Notes: generated by a model from the letters alone, not told the origin. Positions 45,929-55,484 are shown, counted from the first letter of the stretch. The stretch: 64,000 nucleotides of DNA from Paenibacillus silvae (GCF_014639235.1 NZ_BMFU01000007.1:124001-188000); one strand, 5' to 3'. Made by a program: numbers and translations.

Positions 45929-46910
45929 CGACTTGATCCAAATTATTCAACATAATGCCTGTGCCTTTCACGACACAATGCATGGGGTCCTCTGCAACCC
46001 ATACCGGTACATGCAGTTCATTCGATAACAGCTCGTCCAGTCCGTTCAGCAATGCTCCTCCACCCGTCAGAACAACCCCGCGGTCAATAATATCCGCAGA
46101 CAGCTCAGGCGGTGTGCGTTCCAATACGGACTTGGCCGCAGCGATAATAGATTGCACGGAATCCCATAGCGCTTCCTGTATTTCACTTGCCGACACGGTT
46201 ACGGTCACAGGCAGACCTGTTACCATATCACGACCGCGAATGTCCATCTCGGCCTTGTGTGCAGCCGCATTCACGGTACCAACCGCGATTTTGATATCCT
46301 CTGCTGTGCGTTCCCCGATCATGAGCTTGTATTTTGCTTTGATAAACTTGGTAATTGCTTCGTCGAACTTGTCCCCTGCGACTTTAATAGAAGAGGCGGT
46401 GACTACGTCGCCCATAGACAGGACTGCAACGTCAGTCGTTCCGCCGCCGATATCCACGACCATATTGCCGCTCGGCTGAAAAATATCCATTCCCGCGCCG
46501 ATGGCTGCCGCTTTCGGCTCTTCTTCCAGAAATACTTCTTTGGCACCGCTGCGCTCGGCCGCTTCACGGATGGCCTTCTGCTCTACGGAAGTAATATTCG
46601 TAGGTGCACAGATCAAAATTCGCGGATGGCTGTACCAGCTTCTTGCCCCTACACGATTAATGAAATGTCTCAGCATCGCTTCCGTAATTTCGAAGTCCGC
46701 AATAACGCCGTCGCGCAGCGGTCTGATGGCAACAATGTTACCCGGCGTACGCCCTACCATCCGACGCGCCTCTTCCCCGACAGCAAGGACCCGCTTCGTA
46801 TCGCTTTCAATGGTCACGACGGAAGGTTCATTGAGCACAACTCCGCTTCCTTTCACGTGAATAAGCACGTTCGCCGTGCCAAGATCAATACCGATATCCT
46901 TGCTTAACAT
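45912..46910 (-). CDS. mbl: MreB-like actin homologue Mbl
   Basis: A 332-residue actin-fold protein. It has the phosphate-1 loop GIDLGTANVLIHVKGSG, DIGGGTTDVAVLSMGDVV (phosphate-2) and LTGGGALLNGLDELLSNE (adenosine). Mbl forms membrane-associated filaments that guide lateral wall synthesis. The call of Mbl rather than MreB rests on the spoIIID-mbl-flhO order seen in Bacillales. The start ATG follows GGGGG. The gene ends over the flhO promoter. Confidence 0.95.
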   Translation of the reverse strand: MLSKDIGIDLGTANVLIHVKGSGVVLNEPSVVTIESDTKRVLAVGEEARRMVGRTPGNIVAIRPLRDGVIADFEITEAMLRHFINRVGARSWYSHPRILICAPTNITSVEQKAIREAAERSGAKEVFLEEEPKAAAIGAGMDIFQPSGNMVVDIGGGTTDVAVLSMGDVVTASSIKVAGDKFDEAITKFIKAKYKLMIGERTAEDIKIAVGTVNAAAHKAEMDIRGRDMVTGLPVTVTVSASEIQEALWDSVQSIIAAAKSVLERTPPELSADIIDRGVVLTGGGALLNGLDELLSNELHVPVWVAEDPMHCVVKGTGIMLNNLDQVVKKKF

Positions 46911-47130
46911 AAAAGAGCCCCCAAAGTGATATTATTTGGTCAGCGTATCCTGTGAAAAAGAGTCTCTTATCACGTCACCGCTCGTTCGACAAAGTGCAAC
47001 ATATATATGTAAAAATCGGGCTGATAAGATGTCATAATTCGATCCTGTACCAGCTTTTAACATATCATACTTCAGGGGAGGGATTCAATCCATGCTGTGA
47101 GCTTTTTGGCCTAGTTCTTGAAGAATATGC

Positions 47131-47418
47131 TTATGATTTAGCGGAAGCCAGCACCTCACGTTTTTTACTACTCGTTTTTTTGTACTTGATTTTGGTCGCC
47201 TCCCCGCCCCGCAAATGACGGATGGACTTGTGATACTCGAGAATGTGTTTGACCTGGTCAGCAAGATCAGGGTTAATTTCCGGTAAACGCTCCGTCAGAT
47301 CCTTATGCACAGTGCTCTTTGATACGCCGAACTCTTTGGCAATGGTACGGACCGTATTTCTCGTCTCAACAATGCAGCGACCAATTTTGATGGTCCGTTC
47401 CTTGATGTAATCGTGCAC
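47131..47418 (-). CDS. spoIIID: Sporulation transcriptional regulator SpoIIID
   Basis: A 95-residue DNA-binding protein with a helix-turn-helix at about 22-45 (TVRTIAKEFGVSKSTVHKDL) and a basic C-terminal tail (KYKKTSSKKREVLASA). SpoIIID modulates sigma-E genes in the mother cell. The start is GTG with GGGAGG upstream. It lies 220 bases before mbl and after spoIIQ's terminator. Confidence 0.95.
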   Translation of the reverse strand: MHDYIKERTIKIGRCIVETRNTVRTIAKEFGVSKSTVHKDLTERLPEINPDLADQVKHILEYHKSIRHLRGGEATKIKYKKTSSKKREVLASAKS

Positions 47419-47534
47419 GCTCCCGCCTCCCTACTGTGTGGATAGTTTGGTACATTATATGAGGAGCATGCCTATATATTCGCGGTTTAAAGGTGTGACA
47501 AGCTTCGAAGGTCCCATAATTTTCTGAAAAGCAT

Positions 47535-47563
47535 AAAAAAAGCAGAGGCTATTCACCTCTGCT
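47535..47563 (-). terminator. Intrinsic terminator of spoIIQ
   Basis: Minus strand: AGCAGAGG/CCTCTGCT perfect 8-bp stem with 7-base loop (47541-47563), followed by TTTTTTT. Confidence 0.9.
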
Positions 47564-47589
47564 CATGCGATTGCTGCGGTAAAAATCAT

Positions 47590-48327
47590 TTATTTTTCCG
47601 GAAGATATCCTTGCGGGTTCACGGGCTGACCATCTTCGTACACTTCAAAGTGAAGGTGGTTCCCCAGGTTTTTGCCAAGCTCACTCACACCAGCAGATGC
47701 AATAGCATCCCCTTGCTTCACTTCATCGTCCTGTTTTACTTTGACGTCGGCAAGGCTTTGGTATACCGTTTTCAGGTTGTCGCCGTGCGTAATTTCCACC
47801 ACTTGACCTGTGAGCGGGTTCTGCTCAACACGTGTAACTTTTCCGCTGAGTGCTGCTTTGACTTCAAATGTCTTGTTATCACCACGAGCCAGATCCACAC
47901 CTGTGTTTGGAATAAATGTGTCATTGTACTGTACCATTGCCGCCTCGTGCTCCTCGCTGGAAGCTTCGTTGTCATAGAATGGCTTCACAACTGAAATTTC
48001 GGACGGGGTCGATACGGGCCATACGAAGTTTTCCGACTTTGCAACCACTTCTACACTTTCCTCGCCGCCAGTTGTCGTACCCTCGGTGCTCGCTGCGCCT
48101 GTTTCTACTACTTCTTTAGCAGAGTCCGGGTTGAGCGCTTTGTCGCCTGTTCCCTGATAGACCCACACTAGAGTTAGTATAATGCCTGCTGCTGCGATGT
48201 AAACTGCCGGGAAAACCCAACGTTTGGACATTGCTTTTCTCCATGAAGAGGGCTGAGCTGCCGGTACTCCCTGCGTTGTTTTAGGAGTTTCTTCTTGGAT
48301 TTTTTTTTTGTTGTTTTGTTCATTCAT
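47590..48327 (-). CDS. spoIIQ: Stage II sporulation protein SpoIIQ, M23-fold
   Basis: A 245-residue forespore membrane protein: a cytoplasmic N-terminus, one membrane helix (VFPAVYIAAAGIILTLVWVY, about 35-54) and a C-terminal LytM/M23 domain. SpoIIQ partners SpoIIIAH across the intermembrane space during engulfment. The HxxxD metal motif has Asn in place of His (NTGVDLA), while HLHFEV keeps both His, so zinc binding and hydrolysis are probably lost, as in Bacillus SpoIIQ. The ATG at 48327 has GAGGTGA upstream; the frame before it lacks a site. Confidence 0.92.
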   Translation of the reverse strand: MNEQNNKKKIQEETPKTTQGVPAAQPSSWRKAMSKRWVFPAVYIAAAGIILTLVWVYQGTGDKALNPDSAKEVVETGAASTEGTTTGGEESVEVVAKSENFVWPVSTPSEISVVKPFYDNEASSEEHEAAMVQYNDTFIPNTGVDLARGDNKTFEVKAALSGKVTRVEQNPLTGQVVEITHGDNLKTVYQSLADVKVKQDDEVKQGDAIASAGVSELGKNLGNHLHFEVYEDGQPVNPQGYLPEK

Positions 48328-48518
48328 CTTGATCACCTCAGTAACAAGTGTTACCGGGTGCAACTCTTTTATACACGCGCGACTCTAAAAATTTTCACAC
48401 TGCTTTCAAAGAGTGCTATATATTTGATTAGTTAGTACGGGCGCCGCTCCGAGGCCAGAAAACCTTTCGACTGCTGCACACGAATCTTCGAAAGCTCGTT
48501 ATCCGTTCACCCGAGCCA

Positions 48519-48715
48519 TTGTAACGAATCTCAGAAGCTCTATTTCATCATTTCCCACAACTTTCGTATTGTAACGGTTCTGAGAGACTCTATTTACACT
48601 AATAGGCTGTCGTTACGCCTTAGATGATCAACTTTTTTAAAAATAGCGTTTCTGGAGATCGTTAGCTTGGGAAATATACGTTCAGGGCCGATATAAGGCT
48701 TCTACGAATCGTTAG
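48519..48715. repeat. Clustered 24-27 bp repeat motif, two direct and two inverted copies
   Basis: Copies on the plus strand: TTGTAACGAATCTCAGAAGC... (48519-48545) and TTGTAACGGTTCTGAGAGAC... (48569-48595), each ending CTCTATTT. Inverted copies: 48641-48664 and 48691-48715, the last ending 4 bases before the spoIID stop. Shared core TAACG(n)2-3TCT(n)AGAA. The layout lets the whole segment fold on itself. Bases 48328-48518 show nothing else. Confidence 0.7.
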
Positions 48716-48718
48716 CCT

Positions 48719-50107
48719 CTACTTTGAGGCCAGCATTCTGGATGCCTGTCCGAAGGAGATTCCCGTGTAATAATGTTTTAAAATCTCGGTAGCCGTGTGT
48801 CCCTCCTGCGCCATGCCATTTGCACCCCACTGACTCATGCCGACCCCATGACCGTATCCATACGTGGTGATCTGAACTTCGTCACCTTCTACCTTCCAGC
48901 TGAACTGGCTGGATCTCAATCCGAGCAGCTTGCGAACTTCCGGGCCGCTAAATGTTTCGCCTGCAATCTGTATCTCTTTAATTCGATGCCCCTCTGTAGT
49001 AGATAATACCTGCATCCATGACCCGCCCTGCTGTACGCTCGCTGGAACACTATCGACGTTTAACTTCTGCAGAATTTCACTGCGCTTCATCGTAACCGTT
49101 TCTTTGAAGCCTGGTGCCAGCTGTTTATCCCACGGACTATCCACACTTTTCAAATATGGAACCACGCTGCCCCACACGTCCTCTGCATTCTCCGTATAAC
49201 CATTGCTGGTGGAAAAGAAAGAGGCGGTAATCGCCCGTCCTTCATAGGTCATGACGGCATCGCGACTTTCGCGGACAGCCTGCTGCAGCTTCTCCCACTC
49301 CTTCTCTTTGCCCAGCCGGGTCCACTCTGCCTTCACCTGATCTGGTGGAATGAACACCTGATGACTTACTGTGTCCGTAACATCTGCCGCACCAGACGGC
49401 ACTCCGCTTGTATCATTGGCAGCCAGCCTTCTTACTATAAAGGTGCGGGCCGCAATCGCTTGAGCCTTCAATGCTTCCAGCTTGAATTCTGCCGGCATCT
49501 CTGCTGCAACAACACCAGTCACATAGTCCTCCAACGGCAGTTTCATCGTTGTATTTGCAGCTGACAGGTATACTCGTACATAGGGCTCAGGATAAGTTGC
49601 GGGTACGGCAGGCGCTGGCGTTTTTGTACTTGTTTCTCCTGCGGAGCTTATACTCGAAGGAGAAGGTACAGGATCAACCTGCCCGCCCGCTCGTGGCCAG
49701 ACCAGAATCACGGGGATTGCCAAAGCCAGCACGAGCAGTACAGATACTGCGGCTGCAGGCTGCCAGCGTCCGGGGTTACGTCCCCATCGCTTGCGACCAA
49801 AAGCCCGCATACGGCGCTTTTTTACTTTTTGGAACGCATCTAATTCGATGACAGGTGTATGCACCTGCTGCTCAGCAGCCCTCTGCTTTGTTTCTGCTGC
49901 AAGATCATCCTCATTTGGAAGAGACACGATCCCGTAACGGCTTGTCTTCATGCTCTGAACAGTTGACGATCTCTCCTTCACTAGAGCTGGAGCTGGAAGT
50001 GGAACGGGCTTGTCTTTCTCAACATGCTTAGCTGGGTTATCTCCCCATTCCTGCATCCCGGATCGCGGGACAACAGGTATCTTCACCTGTACACGAGCTT
50101 CTTTCAT
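48719..50107 (-). CDS. spoIID: Stage II sporulation protein D (lytic transglycosylase)
   Basis: A 462-residue protein: a long cytoplasmic N-terminus (about 1-125, basic and Pro-rich), one membrane helix (AAAVSVLLVLALAIPVIL) and a SpoIID domain (about 190-460) with VVAAEMPAEFKLEALKAQAI, STSNGYTENAEDVWG and GYGHGVGMSQWGANGMAQEG. SpoIID degrades peptidoglycan during engulfment, with SpoIIP and SpoIIM. The cytoplasmic tail is much longer than in B. subtilis (whole protein about 340 residues). The ATG at 50107 has GGAGGG 9 bases upstream. No hairpin terminator was found; a repeat cluster follows the stop. Confidence 0.93.
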   Translation of the reverse strand: MKEARVQVKIPVVPRSGMQEWGDNPAKHVEKDKPVPLPAPALVKERSSTVQSMKTSRYGIVSLPNEDDLAAETKQRAAEQQVHTPVIELDAFQKVKKRRMRAFGRKRWGRNPGRWQPAAAVSVLLVLALAIPVILVWPRAGGQVDPVPSPSSISSAGETSTKTPAPAVPATYPEPYVRVYLSAANTTMKLPLEDYVTGVVAAEMPAEFKLEALKAQAIAARTFIVRRLAANDTSGVPSGAADVTDTVSHQVFIPPDQVKAEWTRLGKEKEWEKLQQAVRESRDAVMTYEGRAITASFFSTSNGYTENAEDVWGSVVPYLKSVDSPWDKQLAPGFKETVTMKRSEILQKLNVDSVPASVQQGGSWMQVLSTTEGHRIKEIQIAGETFSGPEVRKLLGLRSSQFSWKVEGDEVQITTYGYGHGVGMSQWGANGMAQEGHTATEILKHYYTGISFGQASRMLASK

Positions 50108-50631
50108 CTGAGCTAACCCTCCGTTATGCAGCACCGGATTGTGGCCGGTTCTTCTTTGATCTAATCCATAGTTTAAGGTATGAGTTTGCTCGATCTGATA
50201 GAACCGGATTTGAGAGAAACGAGGGCTTTGCGGAAGAGATCAGGTGACCCTCGCCATGATATAACAATGCCCGCTAAACATGACTGCAGCGCCCTTTTCC
50301 ATACTGAATCCCCACTCACTGACACTTCGCGAATGCCCTCTCTTTTCGTTCAGAATCCGTACAGAATGGTATGTTATGCTATTCAAGTTAGGACCAGCTA
50401 TTAATAGAATCAGGTACTTAGAAGGCGAGCTTTTTTTAGATTTCATTGAAAATCGAACACAAAAAAAGCCAAGCCCGAAGGCTTAGCTTATGACAATTCC
50501 AACGTATGCATTTCCTCACGTATCCGCAAGCCACAGCCTGCTGTGGCAATACGAGGTAATACTTCGTTAGCCTTATTATCGTTTGCAGACCAGACCCTTA
50601 ACTCATGTTAACAGATCAAGTAAACAGGCTT
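50108..50631. other. Intergenic region between murA and spoIID
   Basis: It contains the murA terminator (50461-50488) and otherwise no supportable gene. A 68-codon frame at 50240-50446 has no ribosome site. A sigma-E-type spoIID promoter is expected here; CATACCTT (minus strand, near 50180) is a possible -10 but is not convincing. Confidence 0.5.
50461..50488 (-). terminator. Intrinsic terminator of murA
   Basis: Minus strand: AGCTAAGCC/GGCTTGGCT stem with a TTCG-type loop (50467-50488), followed by TTTTTTT. It is about 144 bases after the stop. Confidence 0.88.
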
Positions 50632-52005
50632 TTACACCCAGGTCGGCTGTATTTTGAACATTGGTGCTTCTTCCTGAACCTTCTCGCTAGGAGCTTTGGA
50701 AGCTTCTTTTGAAACTTCTTTGGAAGCATTCAGTTTAGGCTCATCCACCGAAATGCGGTAAATATCTGCGCCCAGACCATTCAGCTTCTCTGCCAAATGT
50801 ACGTAACCACGGTCGATGTGATGCACACCGCCCACCTCGGTTGTACCTTCAGCTACCAAGCCAGCAATGATCAGAGCAGCCCCTGCACGCAGGTCTGTAG
50901 CGGTCACTTTGGCACCCTTCAGCTTGGCATTGCCCGTGATGATAGACGAACGTCCCTCAACTTTGATCTCGGCATTCATCAATTGGAACTCATCAACGTG
51001 CATGAAGCGGTTCTCGAACACCGTCTCGGTCACTACGCTGGTTCCTTCAGAAGCAAGCAGCAAAGCCATCATCTGGGATTGCATATCTGTCGGGAAGCCT
51101 GGGTATGGTAATGTTTTGACGTCCACTGCTTTGAGAGGACGATCTGCAATTACACGAACACCATTCTCGTCCGGCTCTACGGTTACACCCATCTCTTCCA
51201 GCTTGGCAATAACAGAACCCAAGTGGTCGGAAATCGCACCTTCAACATAAACATCTCCACCGGAAATTGCAGCAGCTGCCATATACGTGCCTGCTTCAAT
51301 GCGATCCGGGATGACCGTATGTTTGACACCAGATAGCTTCTCCACACCTTCGATGCGAATCACACCTGTACCTGCACCACGAACTTTGGCTCCCATTCCG
51401 TTAAGGAAGTTAGCCAGATCAACGATCTCAGGTTCCTTGGCAGCATTCTCCAGCACTGTTACACCTTCGGCTAATGTTGCAGCCATCATAATATTTTGAG
51501 TGGCACCTACGGAAGCCACATCCAGATAAATTTTTGCACCGCGCAGCCGCCCTTGACTGCGTGCTTCGATATAACCCTGGCCCAAGCTAATCTCGGCTCC
51601 CATGGCTTCAAAACCTTTGAGGTGCTGATCAATCGGCCTTGTACCGATCGCACATCCTCCAGGCAGTGAGATTCTGGTTTGACCCAAACGCGTCAACAAA
51701 GGCCCCATGACCAGAAAAGACGCCCGCATCTTACTAACCCATTCATACGGGGCTTCACAAGAAGTCAGATTCTCCGCATTCACGGTAATCACTTCGTCCC
51801 GGTATGTAACTCCCGCTCCCAGCGATTCCAACACTTTGTTAATCGTCATCACATCGTCTAGAGGAGGTGCGTCAATAATAACGCTTTGTCCTTCTTCCCC
51901 TAAGAGAGAGGCAGCGATGATCGGAAGAACAGAATTTTTAGCGCCGCTAACTTTGACACTTCCGGTCAATCTTTTGCCACCGCGGACGATAAATTTGCTC
52001 ATCAT
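50632..52005 (-). CDS. murA: UDP-N-acetylglucosamine 1-carboxyvinyltransferase
   Basis: A 457-residue MurA that transfers enolpyruvate from PEP to UDP-GlcNAc, the first committed step in peptidoglycan synthesis. Signatures: GSVKVSGAKNSVLPIIAASL (about 15-34), the active-site loop LPGGCAIGTRPIDQHLKGFE with the catalytic Cys (about 112-131), and FPTDMQSQMMALLLASEG (about 300-317). The last about 35 residues (KEVSKEASKAPSEKVQEEAP onward) are an extra Lys/Glu/Ala/Pro-rich tail beyond the domain. It precedes spoIID, as in Bacillus. Confidence 0.96.
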   Translation of the reverse strand: MMSKFIVRGGKRLTGSVKVSGAKNSVLPIIAASLLGEEGQSVIIDAPPLDDVMTINKVLESLGAGVTYRDEVITVNAENLTSCEAPYEWVSKMRASFLVMGPLLTRLGQTRISLPGGCAIGTRPIDQHLKGFEAMGAEISLGQGYIEARSQGRLRGAKIYLDVASVGATQNIMMAATLAEGVTVLENAAKEPEIVDLANFLNGMGAKVRGAGTGVIRIEGVEKLSGVKHTVIPDRIEAGTYMAAAAISGGDVYVEGAISDHLGSVIAKLEEMGVTVEPDENGVRVIADRPLKAVDVKTLPYPGFPTDMQSQMMALLLASEGTSVVTETVFENRFMHVDEFQLMNAEIKVEGRSSIITGNAKLKGAKVTATDLRAGAALIIAGLVAEGTTEVGGVHHIDRGYVHLAEKLNGLGADIYRISVDEPKLNASKEVSKEASKAPSEKVQEEAPMFKIQPTWV

Positions 52006-52525
52006 GGTTCCCTCCGCGCTTTTATTCCCTTTTCCTCATTCCGGAATACGTAAGCCCCACTGTGTTAGAAAGGACTGTTGCTGTGTGTGGAATTTCGACA
52101 TATTCTGGCATGGTTGCTCAGATGTCTGTTCAGAAAAGAATTGGTTTGTATAATTCATGATCAATGATACCATGCGTACTGCTTAACCTGCTTTATGGCT
52201 TGTAAAACATCATAAAGGCCATCAAAGCATCGAAACAGACCCATTGGGATGATTTTTAGCCGGTTGCTACCGGGTATCCCGTTTATAACCTGCATAATTA
52301 ATGAAAAATTGTGAATTCCCTAACTTCCATCATAACATTGTTGAATTGAACGATACAAGCATTTTTACATAAAACATTACAAATTGATCAAAATAAATGT
52401 TCACATTTCATTCTTAATTTCTTAGGCCGTCAACTCATACTCTAATTGTTAACACAATTAATCGATGTTATTCGACATTGAGCCGCTTGAAGAACCTAAC
52501 AGATGATTAACCAACCATCTCAACA
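52006..52525. other. Intergenic, AT-rich, no gene seen
   Basis: The region upstream of murA to the end of the DUF1146 gene. Small hairpins such as CCGGT/ACCGG (52260-52273) are present but lack T-runs. No gene, riboswitch or clear promoter was recognised. Confidence 0.5.
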
Positions 52526-52783
52526 TTAAAACAAATTTTTCAGCATTTGGGTCCATGACAAGTAGTCAATGACAAAGCCAGCAACGGCATGCCCCAAAAT
52601 AATGGCAAGCAGCAAATGCAGCAATCTTCCCTGAGCACCTTTTGGTTGTCGGATGACCAAATCCAATTTCAGATTTTGCAGAGCCCACCATGATATCGCT
52701 ATACATAAAAGGGAGACGACCATTGAGATCAGGCTATTTGTGCTCAACGTCTGGTTCACCTGATTCGCCAGATCATTAACCAT
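52526..52783 (-). CDS. DUF1146 family small membrane protein (YwzB-like)
   Basis: An 85-residue protein with two transmembrane helices (about 17-34 and 54-72), matching the DUF1146/YwzB pattern (ISWWALQNLKLDLVIRQPKG, quoted as the central loop). The function is unknown. In Bacillus it lies between the atp operon and murA; the ywmB gene found there is absent here. The ATG has GGAGGT 9 bases upstream. Confidence 0.85.
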   Translation of the reverse strand: MVNDLANQVNQTLSTNSLISMVVSLLCIAISWWALQNLKLDLVIRQPKGAQGRLLHLLLAIILGHAVAGFVIDYLSWTQMLKNLF

Positions 52784-53112
52784 ACCTTCTTACCTCCACC
52801 TCGATTGTTGCAGCGATTCAGCATATCATATGCCAAACACCCATAACATGTTAGTAGATAGAATGTTTGGGGCATGTATGAATGCCGGTTCAGCTGACAG
52901 TTATACTCCTGTTTTGAAACATCATTTGCTGACTCTAAGGAATATAGGCTGTTTCACTATCTTTTGTCAATTACATTGATTTCCACTTCAAAAACATTTT
53001 AATTTTAATTGATTAGAATTGGGTAACTAAACCGACATAAAAGAACGTTATATCGATATCGATTCTGTCATTTCCTCGGAAATAATTCAACTTTTTATCG
53101 TAAAAATGGATC

Positions 53113-53296
53113 TATATAAGTTGAACTAAAGATTTTACACAGCACACTCCGATGACAGAATAACCTTCCAATCGCTGTTATCCCCAGATTTTTTCCGATC
53201 CCCTTTTCCAAAGGAGAAAATCCGGTGACCGCTCCGCTTTTTCAGGTTTTTTCTGTCCTCTCCGTTAACGTGTAAATGAAGAGTTCAACTTATATA
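53113..53296 (-). repeat. Intergenic palindromic repeat, copy B
   Basis: The largest copy, 184 bp. The outermost arms TATATAAGTTGAACT (53113-53127) and AGTTCAACTTATATA (53282-53296) are perfectly complementary; further pairs are TTTACAC/GTGTAAA and CTCCGATGACAGAA with TTCTGTCCTCTCCG. The core GGGGATAACAGCGATTGGAA is shared with copies A and C. The remaining 52784-53476 holds only the atp terminator and AT-rich DNA. Confidence 0.85.
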
Positions 53297-53424
53297 GTAG
53301 CAGTATTCGCCTATAATTCTTTAGTCCTATATATTATTCATCCTGAGCGATAACGGTGATCGATTAGAACATTTATACTATATAAAGAGGCTTACCTCTA
53401 GTCTTCTAATTCATGAGTATCAGC

Positions 53425-53466
53425 AAAAAAAGTAAAAGAGCCCGGCAGACTGTGCCGCCGGGCTCT
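53425..53466 (-). terminator. Intrinsic terminator of the atp operon
   Basis: Minus strand: AGAGCCCGGC/GCCGGGCTCT perfect 10-bp stem (53437-53466), followed by TTTACTTTTTTT. It is 11 bases after the atpC stop. Confidence 0.93.
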
Positions 53467-53476
53467 ATGAATCACA

Positions 53477-53881
53477 TTATTTGCCGTGTACGTTGATCCG
53501 GTTAACCGCTTTTTGCAATGCAATCTCTGCACGGCGGTGATCAAAGTGGTCCTGATTGCTTTGGCTGGCAAGCCGGCGTTCTGCCCGCTCTTTGGCCGCA
53601 CGCGCACGATCCACATCAATGCTTTCCGGGAATTCGGCACTCTCTGCGAGTACAACAACCTTATCTTTGCGGACTTCGATAAAGCCGCCGCCAATGGCAA
53701 CCTGCTTGCTCTCTTTTCCGTTTTTGATAATGATCGGTGCAATTTTCAATGGGGTTACCATCGGAATATGCCCTGGCAAAATCCCCAGTTCCCCGTCAAC
53801 TCCGGTTGCGATAATGCTATCCACCTGCTGTGAATAGACAAGACGCTCCGGCGTTACAATCTCCAACAAAAAGGTGCTCAA
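53477..53881 (-). CDS. atpC: ATP synthase F1 epsilon subunit
   Basis: A 134-residue epsilon subunit: N-terminal beta sandwich (LLEIVTPERLVYSQQVDSII and GILPGHIPMVTPLKI) and two C-terminal helices (DVDRARAAKERAERRL). It couples the rotor to F1 and inhibits ATP hydrolysis. The start is TTG at 53881: AGGAGG lies 7 bases before it, whereas the ATG two codons upstream is only 1 base from that site. It is the last gene of the operon. Confidence 0.94.
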   Translation of the reverse strand: MSTFLLEIVTPERLVYSQQVDSIIATGVDGELGILPGHIPMVTPLKIAPIIIKNGKESKQVAIGGGFIEVRKDKVVVLAESAEFPESIDVDRARAAKERAERRLASQSNQDHFDHRRAEIALQKAVNRINVHGK

Positions 53882-53944
53882 TTCCATCCCTCCTGAAACT
53901 ATCCGAAGGATAGCTCGCTTCATAAGGACAATCCTGGACTCAGA

Positions 53945-55348
53945 TTATACCAGTGTTTTTGCTTTCTCCACTGCCTCTTCAATTGTACCCACGAAGAGGA
54001 ATGCTGCTTCCGGCAGATCGTCATGCTTGCCTTCGAGAATCTCTTTAAAGCTGCGCACCGTTTCTTTAACCGGAACGTATTTACCCGGAATACCGTTAAA
54101 TGCTTCAGCAACGTGGAAAGGCTGGGACAAGAAACGTTGAATTTTACGCGCACGATAAACGAGCGCTCTGTCTTCTTCGCTGAGCTCGTCCATACCCAAG
54201 ATCGCGATGATATCTTGAAGCTCGTTATAACGGGCCAAGATACGTTTAACGCCTTGAGCAACGTTGTAGTGTTCCTCACCTACAACTTCAGGAGCAAGGA
54301 TACGGGAGCTGGATGCGAGTGGATCTACCGCTGGGTAAATACCCATCTCGGAGATTTTACGCTCCAGGTTCGTTGTTGCATCCAAGTGAGCAAACGTTGT
54401 TGCAGGAGCCGGGTCAGTATAGTCATCCGCAGGTACGTAGATCGCCTGGATGGATGTAACCGATCCTTTTTTCGTAGATGTGATACGCTCTTGCAATTGA
54501 CCCATCTCTGTAGCCAGCGTAGGCTGGTAACCTACCGCGGAAGGCATACGTCCAAGCAAGGCAGATACTTCTGAACCCGCTTGGGTGAAACGGAAGATGT
54601 TATCGATAAAGAGCAACACGTCACGGCCTTCTTCATCACGGAAATATTCCGCCATTGTCAGACCAGTGAGGGCTACACGAAGACGTGCGCCTGGTGGCTC
54701 GTTCATTTGTCCGAAGACCATTGCTGTTTTGTTGATAACGCCGGAATCACTCATCTCGTGATACAAGTCGTTACCTTCACGTGTACGCTCACCAACACCG
54801 GCAAATACGGAGATACCGCCGTGCTCTTGCGCAATGTTGTTGATCAGTTCCTGAATGGTTACCGTTTTACCTACACCGGCACCACCGAACAGACCGATTT
54901 TACCACCCTTGGCATAAGGCGCCAGCAAGTCGATAACTTTGATTCCTGTTTCAAGCATTTCGGCTTGAGTCGTCAATTCATCGAATGAAGGAGCAGAACG
55001 GTGAATCGGGTTTTTCACTTCGGTTTTTACTTCACCATTGGTATCAATCGCTTCACCCAGCACGTTAAATACACGGCCCAGTGTAGCTTCACCTACAGGT
55101 ACAGAGATCGGAGCACCTGTATCCACTGCTTCCAGACCACGTACGAGACCGTCCGTGGAAGACATCGCGATACAGCGAACACGATTGTCACCCAGATGTT
55201 TGGAAGCTTCAAGCGTAAGGTCGATTGAAACGCCGCTCTCATTCTGCGTTTTAATCGTAATGGCATTGAGGATTTCCGGCAGACCGCCGCGATCAAACTC
55301 GACGTCAACAACCGGACCCATGATGCTCACAACGCGTCCTTTGTTCAT
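53945..55348 (-). CDS. atpD: ATP synthase F1 beta subunit
   Basis: A 467-residue catalytic subunit. Walker A GGAGVGKTV (about 150-158), the catalytic Glu in VGERTREGNDLYHEM, and MDELSEEDRALVYRARKIQR (DELSEED) near 390. It makes ATP in F1. It lies 63 bases before atpC and 136 after atpG. Confidence 0.97.
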   Translation of the reverse strand: MNKGRVVSIMGPVVDVEFDRGGLPEILNAITIKTQNESGVSIDLTLEASKHLGDNRVRCIAMSSTDGLVRGLEAVDTGAPISVPVGEATLGRVFNVLGEAIDTNGEVKTEVKNPIHRSAPSFDELTTQAEMLETGIKVIDLLAPYAKGGKIGLFGGAGVGKTVTIQELINNIAQEHGGISVFAGVGERTREGNDLYHEMSDSGVINKTAMVFGQMNEPPGARLRVALTGLTMAEYFRDEEGRDVLLFIDNIFRFTQAGSEVSALLGRMPSAVGYQPTLATEMGQLQERITSTKKGSVTSIQAIYVPADDYTDPAPATTFAHLDATTNLERKISEMGIYPAVDPLASSSRILAPEVVGEEHYNVAQGVKRILARYNELQDIIAILGMDELSEEDRALVYRARKIQRFLSQPFHVAEAFNGIPGKYVPVKETVRSFKEILEGKHDDLPEAAFLFVGTIEEAVEKAKTLV

Positions 55349-55484
55349 CTTAACGTTCCCCTCCTACAAGCCTGCTACTTTTTGCATGAAATGAGTTATC
55401 TCATTAAGTGCATTGCAAGCTTTCATATATAAACACGTACATTCATAACCGTTCACAGCTAGTTCTCACCGTATAAAACATCCG

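Noticed and set aside
48685..48695. GCCGATAT on the plus strand as a sigma-D promoter
   Set aside because: No TAAA is found 14-17 bases upstream and there is no plus-strand gene for it to serve; it overlaps the repeat cluster.
50240..50446. A 68-codon minus-strand frame between murA and spoIID
   Set aside because: No ribosome site; it begins right after the murA terminator and looks random.
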